A stretch of 48,876 bases of DNA from Paludibacter sp. (lineage in GTDB: Bacteria > Bacteroidota > Bacteroidia > Bacteroidales > Paludibacteraceae): NCBI GenBank assembly GCA_028691965.1, contig JAQUYE010000012.1, forward strand, positions 1-48,876, given 5' to 3'. The notes under the pieces were generated by a model. That model was not told the origin of the DNA and did no database searches. It saw nothing but the letters and a program-made list of their open reading frames with translations. Positions 24,053 to 32,200 of this stretch are shown here, piece by piece. Positions within the stretch are counted from its first letter, which is position 1. Each line of letters starts with the position of its first letter. The translations under genes were made by a program, and so were the position numbers.

Positions 24053-26155
24053 ATGAACGAATCACCGGATATTCCTGCCACTAACGAATCCATTGATGCC
24101 CGATCGATCAGGCAGCAAAACGAGCAGTATGCACGATTGCAGGAATTGATGATAAAAATGTCATCTACCTATATCAATATTGAACTTGAAAAAGTTGATG
24201 AAGTTATACAGCAATCTTTACAGGAAATGGCGGAGTTCGTGGATGCCGACAGGGCCTACATCTTTGATTATGATTTCGAAAAGAATATCTGTATAAATAC
24301 CTTTGAGTGGTGTCGTGAAGGGATTAGTGCCGAAATTGATAACCTCCGGAATGTGCCCCTCGACTTTGTTCCGAATTGGGTTGGTATTCATCGGAAAGGG
24401 GAGACCTTCTACATGCCCGATATTAACCTGCTGCCGCTTAACGGTCCCTATAGTGTTCGTGGTTTGTTGGAGCCTCAGGGGGTTAAGAGCCTGATTACCC
24501 TTCCCATGATACTCAAAAATGATGTAGTAGGATTCGTTGGATTCGACTCTGTACGTAATTACCATGCCTATTCCGAACGCGAACGCGATTTGTTGTTGGT
24601 GTTTTCACAGATGCTGGTTAACATAACAGAACGGAAACACCAGGCCGAAGCACTCATTCATGCTAAGAACGTAGCCGAAGAAGCCCTGAAAACTAAAGAG
24701 ATTTTCCTGGCAACCATGAGCCATGAAATACGAACACCGCTGAACGTGATTACAGGGATGGTACGTGAAATTCTCAAACAGGACCTGACTGCAGAGCAGC
24801 GCTCTCTTATGTCGAATGCAAAGAGTGCTGCTGTACACTTACTCTCGATACTTAACAACATACTTGATTTGACAAAAATCGAAGCCAATGAGTTTGTGCT
24901 GGATAAAGGGGTTTTCGATCTTAAAAAAGTAGTACGTGATGCTGAAAGTATTATGTCGCTACAAGCCAGGGAGAAAAATCTGAACCTGAAACTTGAGATG
25001 GAACCCTCTATGCACACAGTTTTTTATGGCGACGAGGCTCGTATTCGTCAGGTACTTATAAACCTGATGGATAATGCCATCAAGTTTACAGAGACCGGTA
25101 CTATAGGTGTGAAGCTATGGCAGTCCGACTCTAAAGGTGGTATGAGTGACGTTCATGTACAGGTAAGTGATACCGGTATTGGTATTCGTCCGGAATTTAT
25201 GGACAAGTTGTTTTCCAAATTTACCCAGGAAGATAATGATTCGCGCCGAAGTTATCAGGGAACCGGTTTGGGTATGAGTATTGTGAAGAACATTGTTCAA
25301 CTAATGGGTGGATCGATTGATGTGAAAAGCACCAAAGGCGAAGGAACTGTTTTCCATTTTAATCTTCTGTTACAACCGGCTCCTTTTGAAATGCTTCAAC
25401 CGGTTGAACTACAGTCGGACGAAGTTGAAGAGTATGCCGGCAAGCGTATTTTGGTGGTCGAAGATAATGAAATGAACCGTTATGTGGTTTTATTGACGTT
25501 GCAGTCGTTGATGTGTGAAGTAGTAGAGGTCGAAAATGGCGAACAGGCTGTCGAAATTCTAAAAAGCGAACCGTTTGATCTGATATTTATGGATATTCAA
25601 ATGCCGCGGATGGATGGTGTGGAGGCAACACAACTGATACGAAAGGAGCTGGCTATCAATACCCCGATTATTGCTCTTACTGCCAACGCATTTCAACATA
25701 ATATTGACCATTACCTTGCTGCAGGGATGAACGACTTCATTGTGAAACCTTACCTGGAGAAAGACTTTAAAAAAATTCTAAGGAAATACCTTCCTTCGGG
25801 TATAACTACAGCTGATGTACAACTGTTTGATAGTAGTCTGCTGCGGGAAGTTTGCAAAAACGACACTCAGTTTATGCACAGAATGATGGCTCTCTTTATT
25901 AAGGTAGTTGACGAGGCACTCCCTGAACTGCAGCGCATGCGTGGCGAACAGGATTTTGAAGGGATAAGTCGACTGGTTCACAAGCTAAAACCCTCGATTG
26001 AGCACATGGCTATCACCTCAGTAAAGGAAAGTGTGCAGTTTCTTGAAAAAGCAAACAATGAACCGTCGAAGGAAGCAGAACTATACAGGCAGCTCGATAA
26101 ACTGGTGAGTGTTCTTCAACAGGTTAGGGAGCAGGTTAGTAAAGAAAATATATAA
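24053..26155 (+). CDS. Soluble hybrid histidine kinase (GAF-HisKA-HATPase-REC-HPt)
   Basis: From the ATG at 24053 (a TTG at 24047 is an alternative) the product has 701 residues and no membrane segment. A short N-terminal coil leads to a GAF domain (about 40-190). HisKA follows with His224 in MSHEIRTPLN, then the ATPase domain with N box NLMDNAIKFTE (337-347), DTGIG (373-377) and GTGLGMSIV. A receiver starts at about 464 with phosphoacceptor Asp514 in FMDIQMPRMDG, and a C-terminal HPt domain carries His643 in LVHKLKPS. The layout supports an internal four-step phosphorelay that could end on the adjacent NtrC-type regulator. The GAF ligand is unknown, but it must be an intracellular signal. 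Confidence 0.92.
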   Translation: MNESPDIPATNESIDARSIRQQNEQYARLQELMIKMSSTYINIELEKVDEVIQQSLQEMAEFVDADRAYIFDYDFEKNICINTFEWCREGISAEIDNLRNVPLDFVPNWVGIHRKGETFYMPDINLLPLNGPYSVRGLLEPQGVKSLITLPMILKNDVVGFVGFDSVRNYHAYSERERDLLLVFSQMLVNITERKHQAEALIHAKNVAEEALKTKEIFLATMSHEIRTPLNVITGMVREILKQDLTAEQRSLMSNAKSAAVHLLSILNNILDLTKIEANEFVLDKGVFDLKKVVRDAESIMSLQAREKNLNLKLEMEPSMHTVFYGDEARIRQVLINLMDNAIKFTETGTIGVKLWQSDSKGGMSDVHVQVSDTGIGIRPEFMDKLFSKFTQEDNDSRRSYQGTGLGMSIVKNIVQLMGGSIDVKSTKGEGTVFHFNLLLQPAPFEMLQPVELQSDEVEEYAGKRILVVEDNEMNRYVVLLTLQSLMCEVVEVENGEQAVEILKSEPFDLIFMDIQMPRMDGVEATQLIRKELAINTPIIALTANAFQHNIDHYLAAGMNDFIVKPYLEKDFKKILRKYLPSGITTADVQLFDSSLLREVCKNDTQFMHRMMALFIKVVDEALPELQRMRGEQDFEGISRLVHKLKPSIEHMAITSVKESVQFLEKANNEPSKEAELYRQLDKLVSVLQQVREQVSKENI

Positions 26156-26172
26156 CCTTTAAACACTATAAA

Positions 26173-27045
26173 ATGAGACAAGTGAAATTATTGATGGTAA
26201 TAGGTCTGCTTATGGCAGGCAGTACAATGATGAAAGCACAGAAAGAGATTAAACTGTACCCCGATGGACCGGCGGAGTCGAACGGGATTATTGCAGAGGA
26301 GGAATTTCAGCGTTCTGATTTTGTTATTAATATTCGGGAACCACGAATGTTTTACTATCCTGCAACTACAAATCCAACCGGTGCGGCAGTGGTTATTTGT
26401 CCGGGGGGTGGATATTGGGGAGTCTCCGTTATTAAAGAAGGAGAGGAAATTGCCCGGTGGTTTAATTCCAAAGGGGTGTCCGCCTTTGTAGTGTACTACC
26501 GAATGCCCAACGGACATTATGAGATCCCGCTTAAAGATGCCCTCACAGCTATTGAATTGGTTCGCTCCAATTCAAAAGCTTACGGTCTCAACAAGAAACG
26601 CATTGGTATTATGGGATTCTCAGCGGGTGGGCACCTGGCTGCCACAGCCGGTACCCAATACACCTCAAAGAAGAATAAACCTGATTTTATGATTCTTGGT
26701 TATCCTGTCATCTCGATGAAAGAAGGGGTTACACATGGCGGATCACGTAAGCAATTATTAGGTGATAAGCCTGACGAAGAACTGGTGCATCGTTTCTCAA
26801 ACGAATTACAGGTAACTCGCAAAACTCCTCCCGCATTCATATTTCATGCGAGCGACGATAGAGCTGTGCCGTTGGTAAATAGTAGTTCTTTCGCTGCAGC
26901 CCTTACGGAAAGCAAGGTGCCTAACGAACTTCATGTATTTCAGAAAGGTGGTCATGGTTTTGGGATGCGTCCCACTAATCCTGAAACCGACCAGTGGCCG
27001 GTATTGCTCGAACAGTGGTTAAAGAAAAGAAAACTAATACAGTAA
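26173..27045 (+). CDS. Secreted alpha/beta-hydrolase, acetylxylan-esterase-like
   Basis: This 290-residue protein begins with a signal peptide that ends around MMKAQ. The fold markers are VVICPGGGYWG (73-83, oxyanion region), the nucleophile elbow GFSAGG with Ser150, an acid in ASDDR (Asp228 or Asp229) and His261 in GGHGFGM. This matches the BD-FAE/acetylxylan-esterase-like group of carbohydrate esterases, which remove acyl groups from plant polysaccharides in the periplasm. It lies between the histidine kinase (17-bp gap) and argE (6-bp gap), in the same run as a galactanase, so removing acetyl groups from plant cell wall polysaccharides is plausible. Confidence 0.85.
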   Translation: MRQVKLLMVIGLLMAGSTMMKAQKEIKLYPDGPAESNGIIAEEEFQRSDFVINIREPRMFYYPATTNPTGAAVVICPGGGYWGVSVIKEGEEIARWFNSKGVSAFVVYYRMPNGHYEIPLKDALTAIELVRSNSKAYGLNKKRIGIMGFSAGGHLAATAGTQYTSKKNKPDFMILGYPVISMKEGVTHGGSRKQLLGDKPDEELVHRFSNELQVTRKTPPAFIFHASDDRAVPLVNSSSFAAALTESKVPNELHVFQKGGHGFGMRPTNPETDQWPVLLEQWLKKRKLIQ

Positions 27046-27051
27046 CAGTAG

Positions 27052-28110
27052 ATGGTAAGTGAACATGCAAAGGAAGCAGTTGTGCTTCTTAAAAATATGA
27101 TTTCCATTCCTTCCTTTAGCAGGGAGGAGCAAAAAATTGCCGATTGGTTGCAACGTTATATCGAACTTCAGGGGTACACGGTCAGCCGAAAAGGAAATAA
27201 TCTCTGGCTGATGAGTCCGGGCTATAGTGCCGATCGTCCCACCCTGTTATTAAACTCACACCTCGATACAGTTAAACCTGTGCAAGGATGGACACACGAG
27301 CCTTTTCGTCCAACCCTGGTAGGCGATAAGCTATACGGACTCGGAAGTAACGATGCCGGAGCTTCACTAGTGAGTCTGCTTCAGGTGTTTTTTATCCTGA
27401 GTTCCCGTCCACAGGCTTACAACCTGATTTTTGCAGCTTCTGCCGAGGAAGAAATTTCAGGCAGCAATGGTATAGAGAGTTTGCTGACCGAATTACCGTC
27501 GATCGACTTTGCAATTGTAGGCGAACCTACCCAAATGAATGTGGCAGTTGCCGAAAAGGGCCTAATGGTACTCGACTGCGTGGCTTATGGGCAATCAGGA
27601 CATGCTGCGCACGGGAATGGTGTGAACGCGCTCTATAAGGCTATCGATGCGATCGACTGGTTCCGTACCTTTGAGTTCCCACGTAAAACAGAGTTTCTGG
27701 GTCCGGTAAAAATGACGGTTACGCAGATCAATGCAGGTACTCAACACAATGTAATTCCTGATAAATGTAGTTTCGTGGTGGATGTGCGCTCCAATGAAAT
27801 GTATTCTAATCAGGAAGTCCTGGATTTGATTCAGCAAGTTGTCGATTGTGAGGTAACTGCCCGTTCCACGCGACTCAGCTCTACGGCCAGCCCACTCGAC
27901 CATCCTGTAATTATTCAGGCTCAACAACTAAACAGAAAACTCTTTGGCTCACCGACTCTTTCTGATCAGGCATTAATGCCTTTCCCGAGTGTAAAGATGG
28001 GTCCCGGCGAGTCGTCGCGCTCCCATACCGCTAATGAGTTTATTAAACTGCAGGAAATTGAAGAGGCGATTGAAGTTTATTTAGGTCTGCTGGACGGGTT
28101 AAAATGGTAA
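27052..28110 (+). CDS. argE: M20-family deacylase, probable arginine-pathway ArgE
   Basis: This 352-residue metal-dependent deacylase has the M20 motifs LLLNSHLDTVKP (first metal His/Asp), LYGLGSNDAGASL (bridging Asp), AASAEEEISGSNG (catalytic and metal Glu) and VGEPTQMNVAVAEKG, followed by the dimerisation domain starting near 175. Length and motif spacing fit N-acetyl-ornithine/lysine deacetylases. With argF' and argB in the same gene run, removal of the acyl group (succinyl or acetyl) from ornithine or citrulline is the most likely reaction. General M20 peptidases share these motifs, so the exact substrate is inferred from context. Confidence 0.82.
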   Translation: MVSEHAKEAVVLLKNMISIPSFSREEQKIADWLQRYIELQGYTVSRKGNNLWLMSPGYSADRPTLLLNSHLDTVKPVQGWTHEPFRPTLVGDKLYGLGSNDAGASLVSLLQVFFILSSRPQAYNLIFAASAEEEISGSNGIESLLTELPSIDFAIVGEPTQMNVAVAEKGLMVLDCVAYGQSGHAAHGNGVNALYKAIDAIDWFRTFEFPRKTEFLGPVKMTVTQINAGTQHNVIPDKCSFVVDVRSNEMYSNQEVLDLIQQVVDCEVTARSTRLSSTASPLDHPVIIQAQQLNRKLFGSPTLSDQALMPFPSVKMGPGESSRSHTANEFIKLQEIEEAIEVYLGLLDGLKW

Positions 28111-28117
28111 ACACCTT

Positions 28118-29896
28118 ATGTCTATGAAAAAGATATTCTTCCTTTTATGTGTACTGAGTAGTTTACGTGCTTTTTCAGGCGATTTCTATTTTGGCAACGA
28201 CTTGTCGTATGTAAATCAAATGGAAGATGCTGGTGTAATATATAAACAAAATAACCAGCCAAAAGACCTGTTTCAGATTTTTGCCGATCAGGGGACCAAT
28301 CTTGTAAGGGTTCGCTTGTGGTACGACCCTTCATGGTGGCAAAGTCCGTTGCAACAACCAGAGGGGGTTAAACCCTGGTACAGTGATTACGAAGATGTGA
28401 AGAAGACTATCCGTCGTGCTAAGGACAAAGGTATGCAGGTAATGCTTGATATCCATTATTCTGATTTTTGGGCTGATCCGGGTCGGCAGTTGGTTCCACG
28501 CGAATGGGTTGCTGTAGCAGGTAATACTGGTGTGTTGGCCGATTCGGTTTACCGGTACACAAAACGTGTGCTTACAGGTTTAAATAATGAAGGCCTGATG
28601 CCCGACCTAGTGAAGGTTGGAAACGAAACCAACAGTGGCTTGTTAAGTCATCTCCCAACTGACAATGGTTTTGAAATCAAATCAACAGTCAGTAGCAGTT
28701 GGTCGCGACATGCTCAACTTTACAACGCGGCATTCAGAGCAATACGTGAAGTGGGAGCCGTTGCTACGGTGAATCCGAAAATTGTACTTCACTTCTCAAA
28801 TTCCCTGTCAGGTCAGCTTTGGAATTATCAAAACGTAATTAACAATGGGATTACCGATTTTGATATTATGGGTATCTCTTACTATTATGCCTGGCACCAG
28901 GGTAGTATTGCTGAACTTGAATCAACGCTTAAAGGGTTAAAGAGTAAGTTTCCTGCCTATGATGTTATGGTTGCCGAAACCGGATATTTATGGACAACAA
29001 CCAATTACGACAATCTGCCAAATATAATAGCCACGCCTGATCCTGATTTCCTGCCCGTCACTCCTCAAAACCAGCTCAGGTATATGGTCGAATATACTAA
29101 AGCTGTTATGCGGGCTGGTGGTGTAGGAGTAATCTTCTGGGAGCCTGCGTGGGTATCAACTGCATGCCGTACTCCCTGGGGAGTGGGCTCTTCACACGAC
29201 CATGTTGCCTTTTTCGAACCTTCGAGTTATAACTTTATGGAAAACGGCGGTGGAAAGTGGACCAACCCTGAGCACTATACCGAACTGAATCCATCTACTA
29301 AGTCCCTGGTCACTTTTCAGGTAGATATGACAGGTCAGGATGTTTCAAAGGGTGTTTTTATAGTGGGCGAGATGACTTCCTGGTCGTTTGTGACGATGCA
29401 GCATGCAGGAAATCAGTTGTATAGTGTGCAACTGGAACTGAATGAAGGTGATCAGCACATTTATTATTATATACGTAAAAATGGGTGGGACAATTACGAA
29501 GCTTACCGTGAAACGATTCCCGAAGCCTGTTCCGATTCACACCTCAAACCAGGAGGATGGGTGGGTGACCGTTTAATTACAGTGCCTAAGAACGATACTG
29601 TGGTAAGTTCTGTGTTTAGTGCCTGTTCGATCACCGGTACCGATGAGCTGCTTCATCCTACACTAACGGTGTATCCAAATCCGTCTGCAGGTCAGTTTTA
29701 TATACATTTTGCCAACACCGCCGATTATGCTGATATGATAATTACCAGTACCGACGGACGTAATGTAGCAGGAAAAAGAATAGGAGCAGGAGAAAGTCCC
29801 TTTCGTGTCGACTTATCAGGATTGCCGGCATCAGTATACCATCTTCAATTGCGAACCGGACGTTCAGTTCTGCATCACAACTTAATACTACACTGA
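28118..29896 (+). CDS. GH53 endo-beta-1,4-galactanase with T9SS C-terminal signal
   Basis: This 592-residue secreted enzyme has a signal peptide (to about 20; a second ATG at 28124 is an equally good start). A GH53 catalytic domain (about 22-390) contains FGNDLSYV, RVRLWYDP, the acid/base Glu170 in KVGNETNSG and the nucleophile Glu287 in MVAETGYLW. A beta-sandwich resembling CBM20/48-type modules follows (about 396-490, FQVDMTGQDVSKGVFIVGEM). The tail (515-592) starts LTVYPNPSAGQFYI and has SGLPASVYHLQL, the type A sorting domain of T9SS. It would cut the beta-1,4-galactan side chains of pectin outside the cell. It ends the ten-gene run that begins with PorW and PorX, the secretion route it needs. 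Confidence 0.92.
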   Translation: MSMKKIFFLLCVLSSLRAFSGDFYFGNDLSYVNQMEDAGVIYKQNNQPKDLFQIFADQGTNLVRVRLWYDPSWWQSPLQQPEGVKPWYSDYEDVKKTIRRAKDKGMQVMLDIHYSDFWADPGRQLVPREWVAVAGNTGVLADSVYRYTKRVLTGLNNEGLMPDLVKVGNETNSGLLSHLPTDNGFEIKSTVSSSWSRHAQLYNAAFRAIREVGAVATVNPKIVLHFSNSLSGQLWNYQNVINNGITDFDIMGISYYYAWHQGSIAELESTLKGLKSKFPAYDVMVAETGYLWTTTNYDNLPNIIATPDPDFLPVTPQNQLRYMVEYTKAVMRAGGVGVIFWEPAWVSTACRTPWGVGSSHDHVAFFEPSSYNFMENGGGKWTNPEHYTELNPSTKSLVTFQVDMTGQDVSKGVFIVGEMTSWSFVTMQHAGNQLYSVQLELNEGDQHIYYYIRKNGWDNYEAYRETIPEACSDSHLKPGGWVGDRLITVPKNDTVVSSVFSACSITGTDELLHPTLTVYPNPSAGQFYIHFANTADYADMIITSTDGRNVAGKRIGAGESPFRVDLSGLPASVYHLQLRTGRSVLHHNLILH

Positions 29897-29897
29897 A

Positions 29898-30845
29898 TCA
29901 GCTAAAGTCAATGATATGGTGGATGGAGATAATACCTACCACCTTTTTACCTTCCATCACCGGCAAGGTAGTTATATTACTTGCGTCCATGGTTTCAAGG
30001 GCTTCGGTAAGTAATTGCTGCGGTCCTATTGTTTTGAAACCACGTGTCATTACTGTTGCTGCCTTAAGGTTTTTCAGGTCGTCGTAACGCTGAACCGCCC
30101 TTCGTATATCACCATCAGTGATGATGCCGGTTGCCTCCTTGTTTTCGTTTACAACGATAGTCATTCCCAGTCGTTTATTACTTACCTCGTAAATAATATC
30201 ATTAAAAGAACTGGTTTCTGAAACCTTTGGAATATCAGTAGTCATTTTATCCTGTACCCTTACCAATAATTTCCTGCCAAGTGCACCTCCCGGATGATAG
30301 AGAGCATAGTTCTCAGCTTTGAACTGTCGCTTCTCCATCAGGCAGATAGTAAGTGCATCGCCCATCACCAACGTAGCCGTGGTCGAGGTAGTCGGAGCTA
30401 GCCCCAGTGGACATGCTTCTGAATTTACATGAACGTTAAGGATAACTGAAGCTTCCTTTGCCAGTGGAGATCCCGGATTACCGGTCATGGCTATGATAGG
30501 GCATCCGATTCGTTTGATGGGAGTGATGAGGTTCAGAATCTCCTGAGAGCTTCCACTATTTGAGATGAGTAAAACAACATCGGATGGATTAATCATGCCC
30601 AGATCCCCGTGCATGGCTTCTGCTGCATTGATAAAGATAGCTGTTGTTCCGGTTGATGCCATCGATGAGGCTATCTTATGACCGATTGTTCCGGTTTTAC
30701 CGATTCCCATAACGACGGTCTTGCCACGGCAGTCATAAATCATAGCTACTGCTTCATCAAACTCTTTGCCGATTTGAAGCGCAACCTGTTGAAGTTCGGT
30801 AATCTCCTGATTGAAAATGGTACGTGCTCTCTCAGCGTAATTCAT
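29898..30845 (-). CDS. kdsD: Arabinose-5-phosphate isomerase
   Basis: This 315-residue KpsF/GutQ-family enzyme turns ribulose 5-phosphate into arabinose 5-phosphate, the first committed step to KDO. A SIS domain (about 1-200) has VVMGIGKTGTIGHKIASSMASTG split across 44-67 and LISNSGSSQEI (about 92-102). Two CBS domains fill about 205-315, including TDIPKV and TDGDIRRAVQ. Its start overlaps the stop of the KdsA-KdsC fusion gene by four bases, so the KDO pathway enzymes are made together. Its 3' end is one base from the convergent galactanase stop, with no terminator between. Confidence 0.94.
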   Translation of the reverse strand: MNYAERARTIFNQEITELQQVALQIGKEFDEAVAMIYDCRGKTVVMGIGKTGTIGHKIASSMASTGTTAIFINAAEAMHGDLGMINPSDVVLLISNSGSSQEILNLITPIKRIGCPIIAMTGNPGSPLAKEASVILNVHVNSEACPLGLAPTTSTTATLVMGDALTICLMEKRQFKAENYALYHPGGALGRKLLVRVQDKMTTDIPKVSETSSFNDIIYEVSNKRLGMTIVVNENKEATGIITDGDIRRAVQRYDDLKNLKAATVMTRGFKTIGPQQLLTEALETMDASNITTLPVMEGKKVVGIISIHHIIDFS

Positions 30846-32200
30846 GACTTCATTATAAGATCAATAAACTCGCGGACACAGCCATCTCCTCCTTTTTTTG
30901 AAAGGATGGTAATGCCCGGAATGGATTTAATTTCTTTTACAGCATCCTGCGGACAGGCAGCCCATCCTGCCTTTTCCAATAAATCAAGGCAATTCACGTC
31001 ATCGCCGATATAAGCTACCTGTTCGAGGCTTATACCTTCCTTTTTACAAATTTCCAATGCTGAGGCTAGTTTACCTCCGTCGCGACTCCCCTGTACCAGG
31101 TAATCAAGTTTTAGTTTCCTGAAGCGATTTTCTACTAACAAAGTATCTTCGGAGGTTATAAAACCTGTTTTCACTCCTGATCGTCGTAGTAGCTGCAGAC
31201 CCATTCCATCATGGGCATTGAATCGTTTAGCCTCATCGCGGGAGTTAAAATAGTACATACCTGAATCGGTCTGTACCCCATCAACATCCGATAAGAAAAG
31301 ACGGATGTCTTTTTGTTTCGGACGGAACTCTTCAATAGATGGGAGTTTATCCGTTGGAAGCTGGTTGCCCGAAAGAAAGCTTTTCGCAAGATCATCCAGT
31401 TGAACTGCTTGTTCCAGAATACCCCTGATCTGTTCCAGTCGTAACTGGTTGGGTCCGTCAGAAAAGGCCTGGTCGGGGTCGGGGTGGACTTCAGCAAATA
31501 TGGCGTCAACACCAACAGCGAGTGCAGCCCGCATGAGATAAGGCACCATCTCCCGGTTACCTCCGGTAGAAGTTCCCTGACCACCGGGCTTCTGAACGGA
31601 ATGCGTTGCGTCAAATACGACAGGATATCCGTAACTACGCATTTCCACTAAGCCGCTCATATCCACCACCAGGTTATTGTATCCGAAGCTGGAGCCCCGT
31701 TCGCCAATCATTAGTTGATAATTTCCGGCTTCTTCCAGCTTGTGTATTACATTCTTCATATCCCAGGGAGCCATAAACTGTCCCTTTTTCACGTGTACTA
31801 CTTTTCCTGTACGTGCTGCTGCTACCAGCAGGTCGGTTTGTCGCGCCAAAAATGCAGGAATCTGGATAATGTCAACCACATCTGAAACCCGCTCGCATTG
31901 CCAGCTTTCGTGTACATCGGTTAACACCGGGATTCCAAGCTCGTCCTTTACTCTTTTCAGTATTTGTAGTCCCTTGTCAATTCCTACACCACGGGGTGCT
32001 TCAATAGAGGAACGGTTGGCTTTGTCGAAGGATGATTTGAATACAAAGCAAATACCGAGTTCAAGACAAATATTATTCAGATAGGTAGCCACCTGGAGAG
32101 TCATTTCCTCCGACTCGATGGCACAGGGTCCTCCAATAAACATAAAGCGACGGTTAGCACCGACGCTGCACGATTTTCCTATATGAAGTTCTCTGGTCAT
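30842..32200 (-). CDS. kdsA-kdsC: KdsA-KdsC fusion: KDO-8-phosphate synthase plus KDO-8-phosphate phosphatase
   Basis: This 452-residue protein joins two consecutive KDO enzymes. Residues 1-275 are KdsA: GGPCAIES, FKSSFDKANRSS, PAFLARQTDLL and KKGQFMAPWDMKN. The residues matching the metal site of the Aquifex enzyme are all present: Cys26, His200 (DATHSVQ), Glu237 (AEVHPDP) and Asp248 (FSDGPNQ), so this is the metal-dependent class. Residues 295-452 are KdsC, a HAD phosphatase: DVDG (305-308), TSEDT, Lys377 and GDDVNCLD (399-406), ending GGDGCVREF. The usual linker is about 20 residues. It overlaps kdsD and the upstream GH16-like gene by four bases each. The fusion would pass KDO-8-P directly from synthase to phosphatase. 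Confidence 0.93.
   Translation of the reverse strand: MTRELHIGKSCSVGANRRFMFIGGPCAIESEEMTLQVATYLNNICLELGICFVFKSSFDKANRSSIEAPRGVGIDKGLQILKRVKDELGIPVLTDVHESWQCERVSDVVDIIQIPAFLARQTDLLVAAARTGKVVHVKKGQFMAPWDMKNVIHKLEEAGNYQLMIGERGSSFGYNNLVVDMSGLVEMRSYGYPVVFDATHSVQKPGGQGTSTGGNREMVPYLMRAALAVGVDAIFAEVHPDPDQAFSDGPNQLRLEQIRGILEQAVQLDDLAKSFLSGNQLPTDKLPSIEEFRPKQKDIRLFLSDVDGVQTDSGMYYFNSRDEAKRFNAHDGMGLQLLRRSGVKTGFITSEDTLLVENRFRKLKLDYLVQGSRDGGKLASALEICKKEGISLEQVAYIGDDVNCLDLLEKAGWAACPQDAVKEIKSIPGITILSKKGGDGCVREFIDLIMKS

Noticed and set aside
24053..26155. Hybrid kinase as PorY, the PorX partner
   Set aside because: PorY is a membrane kinase of simple layout; this protein is soluble with REC and HPt domains and is next to another regulator.
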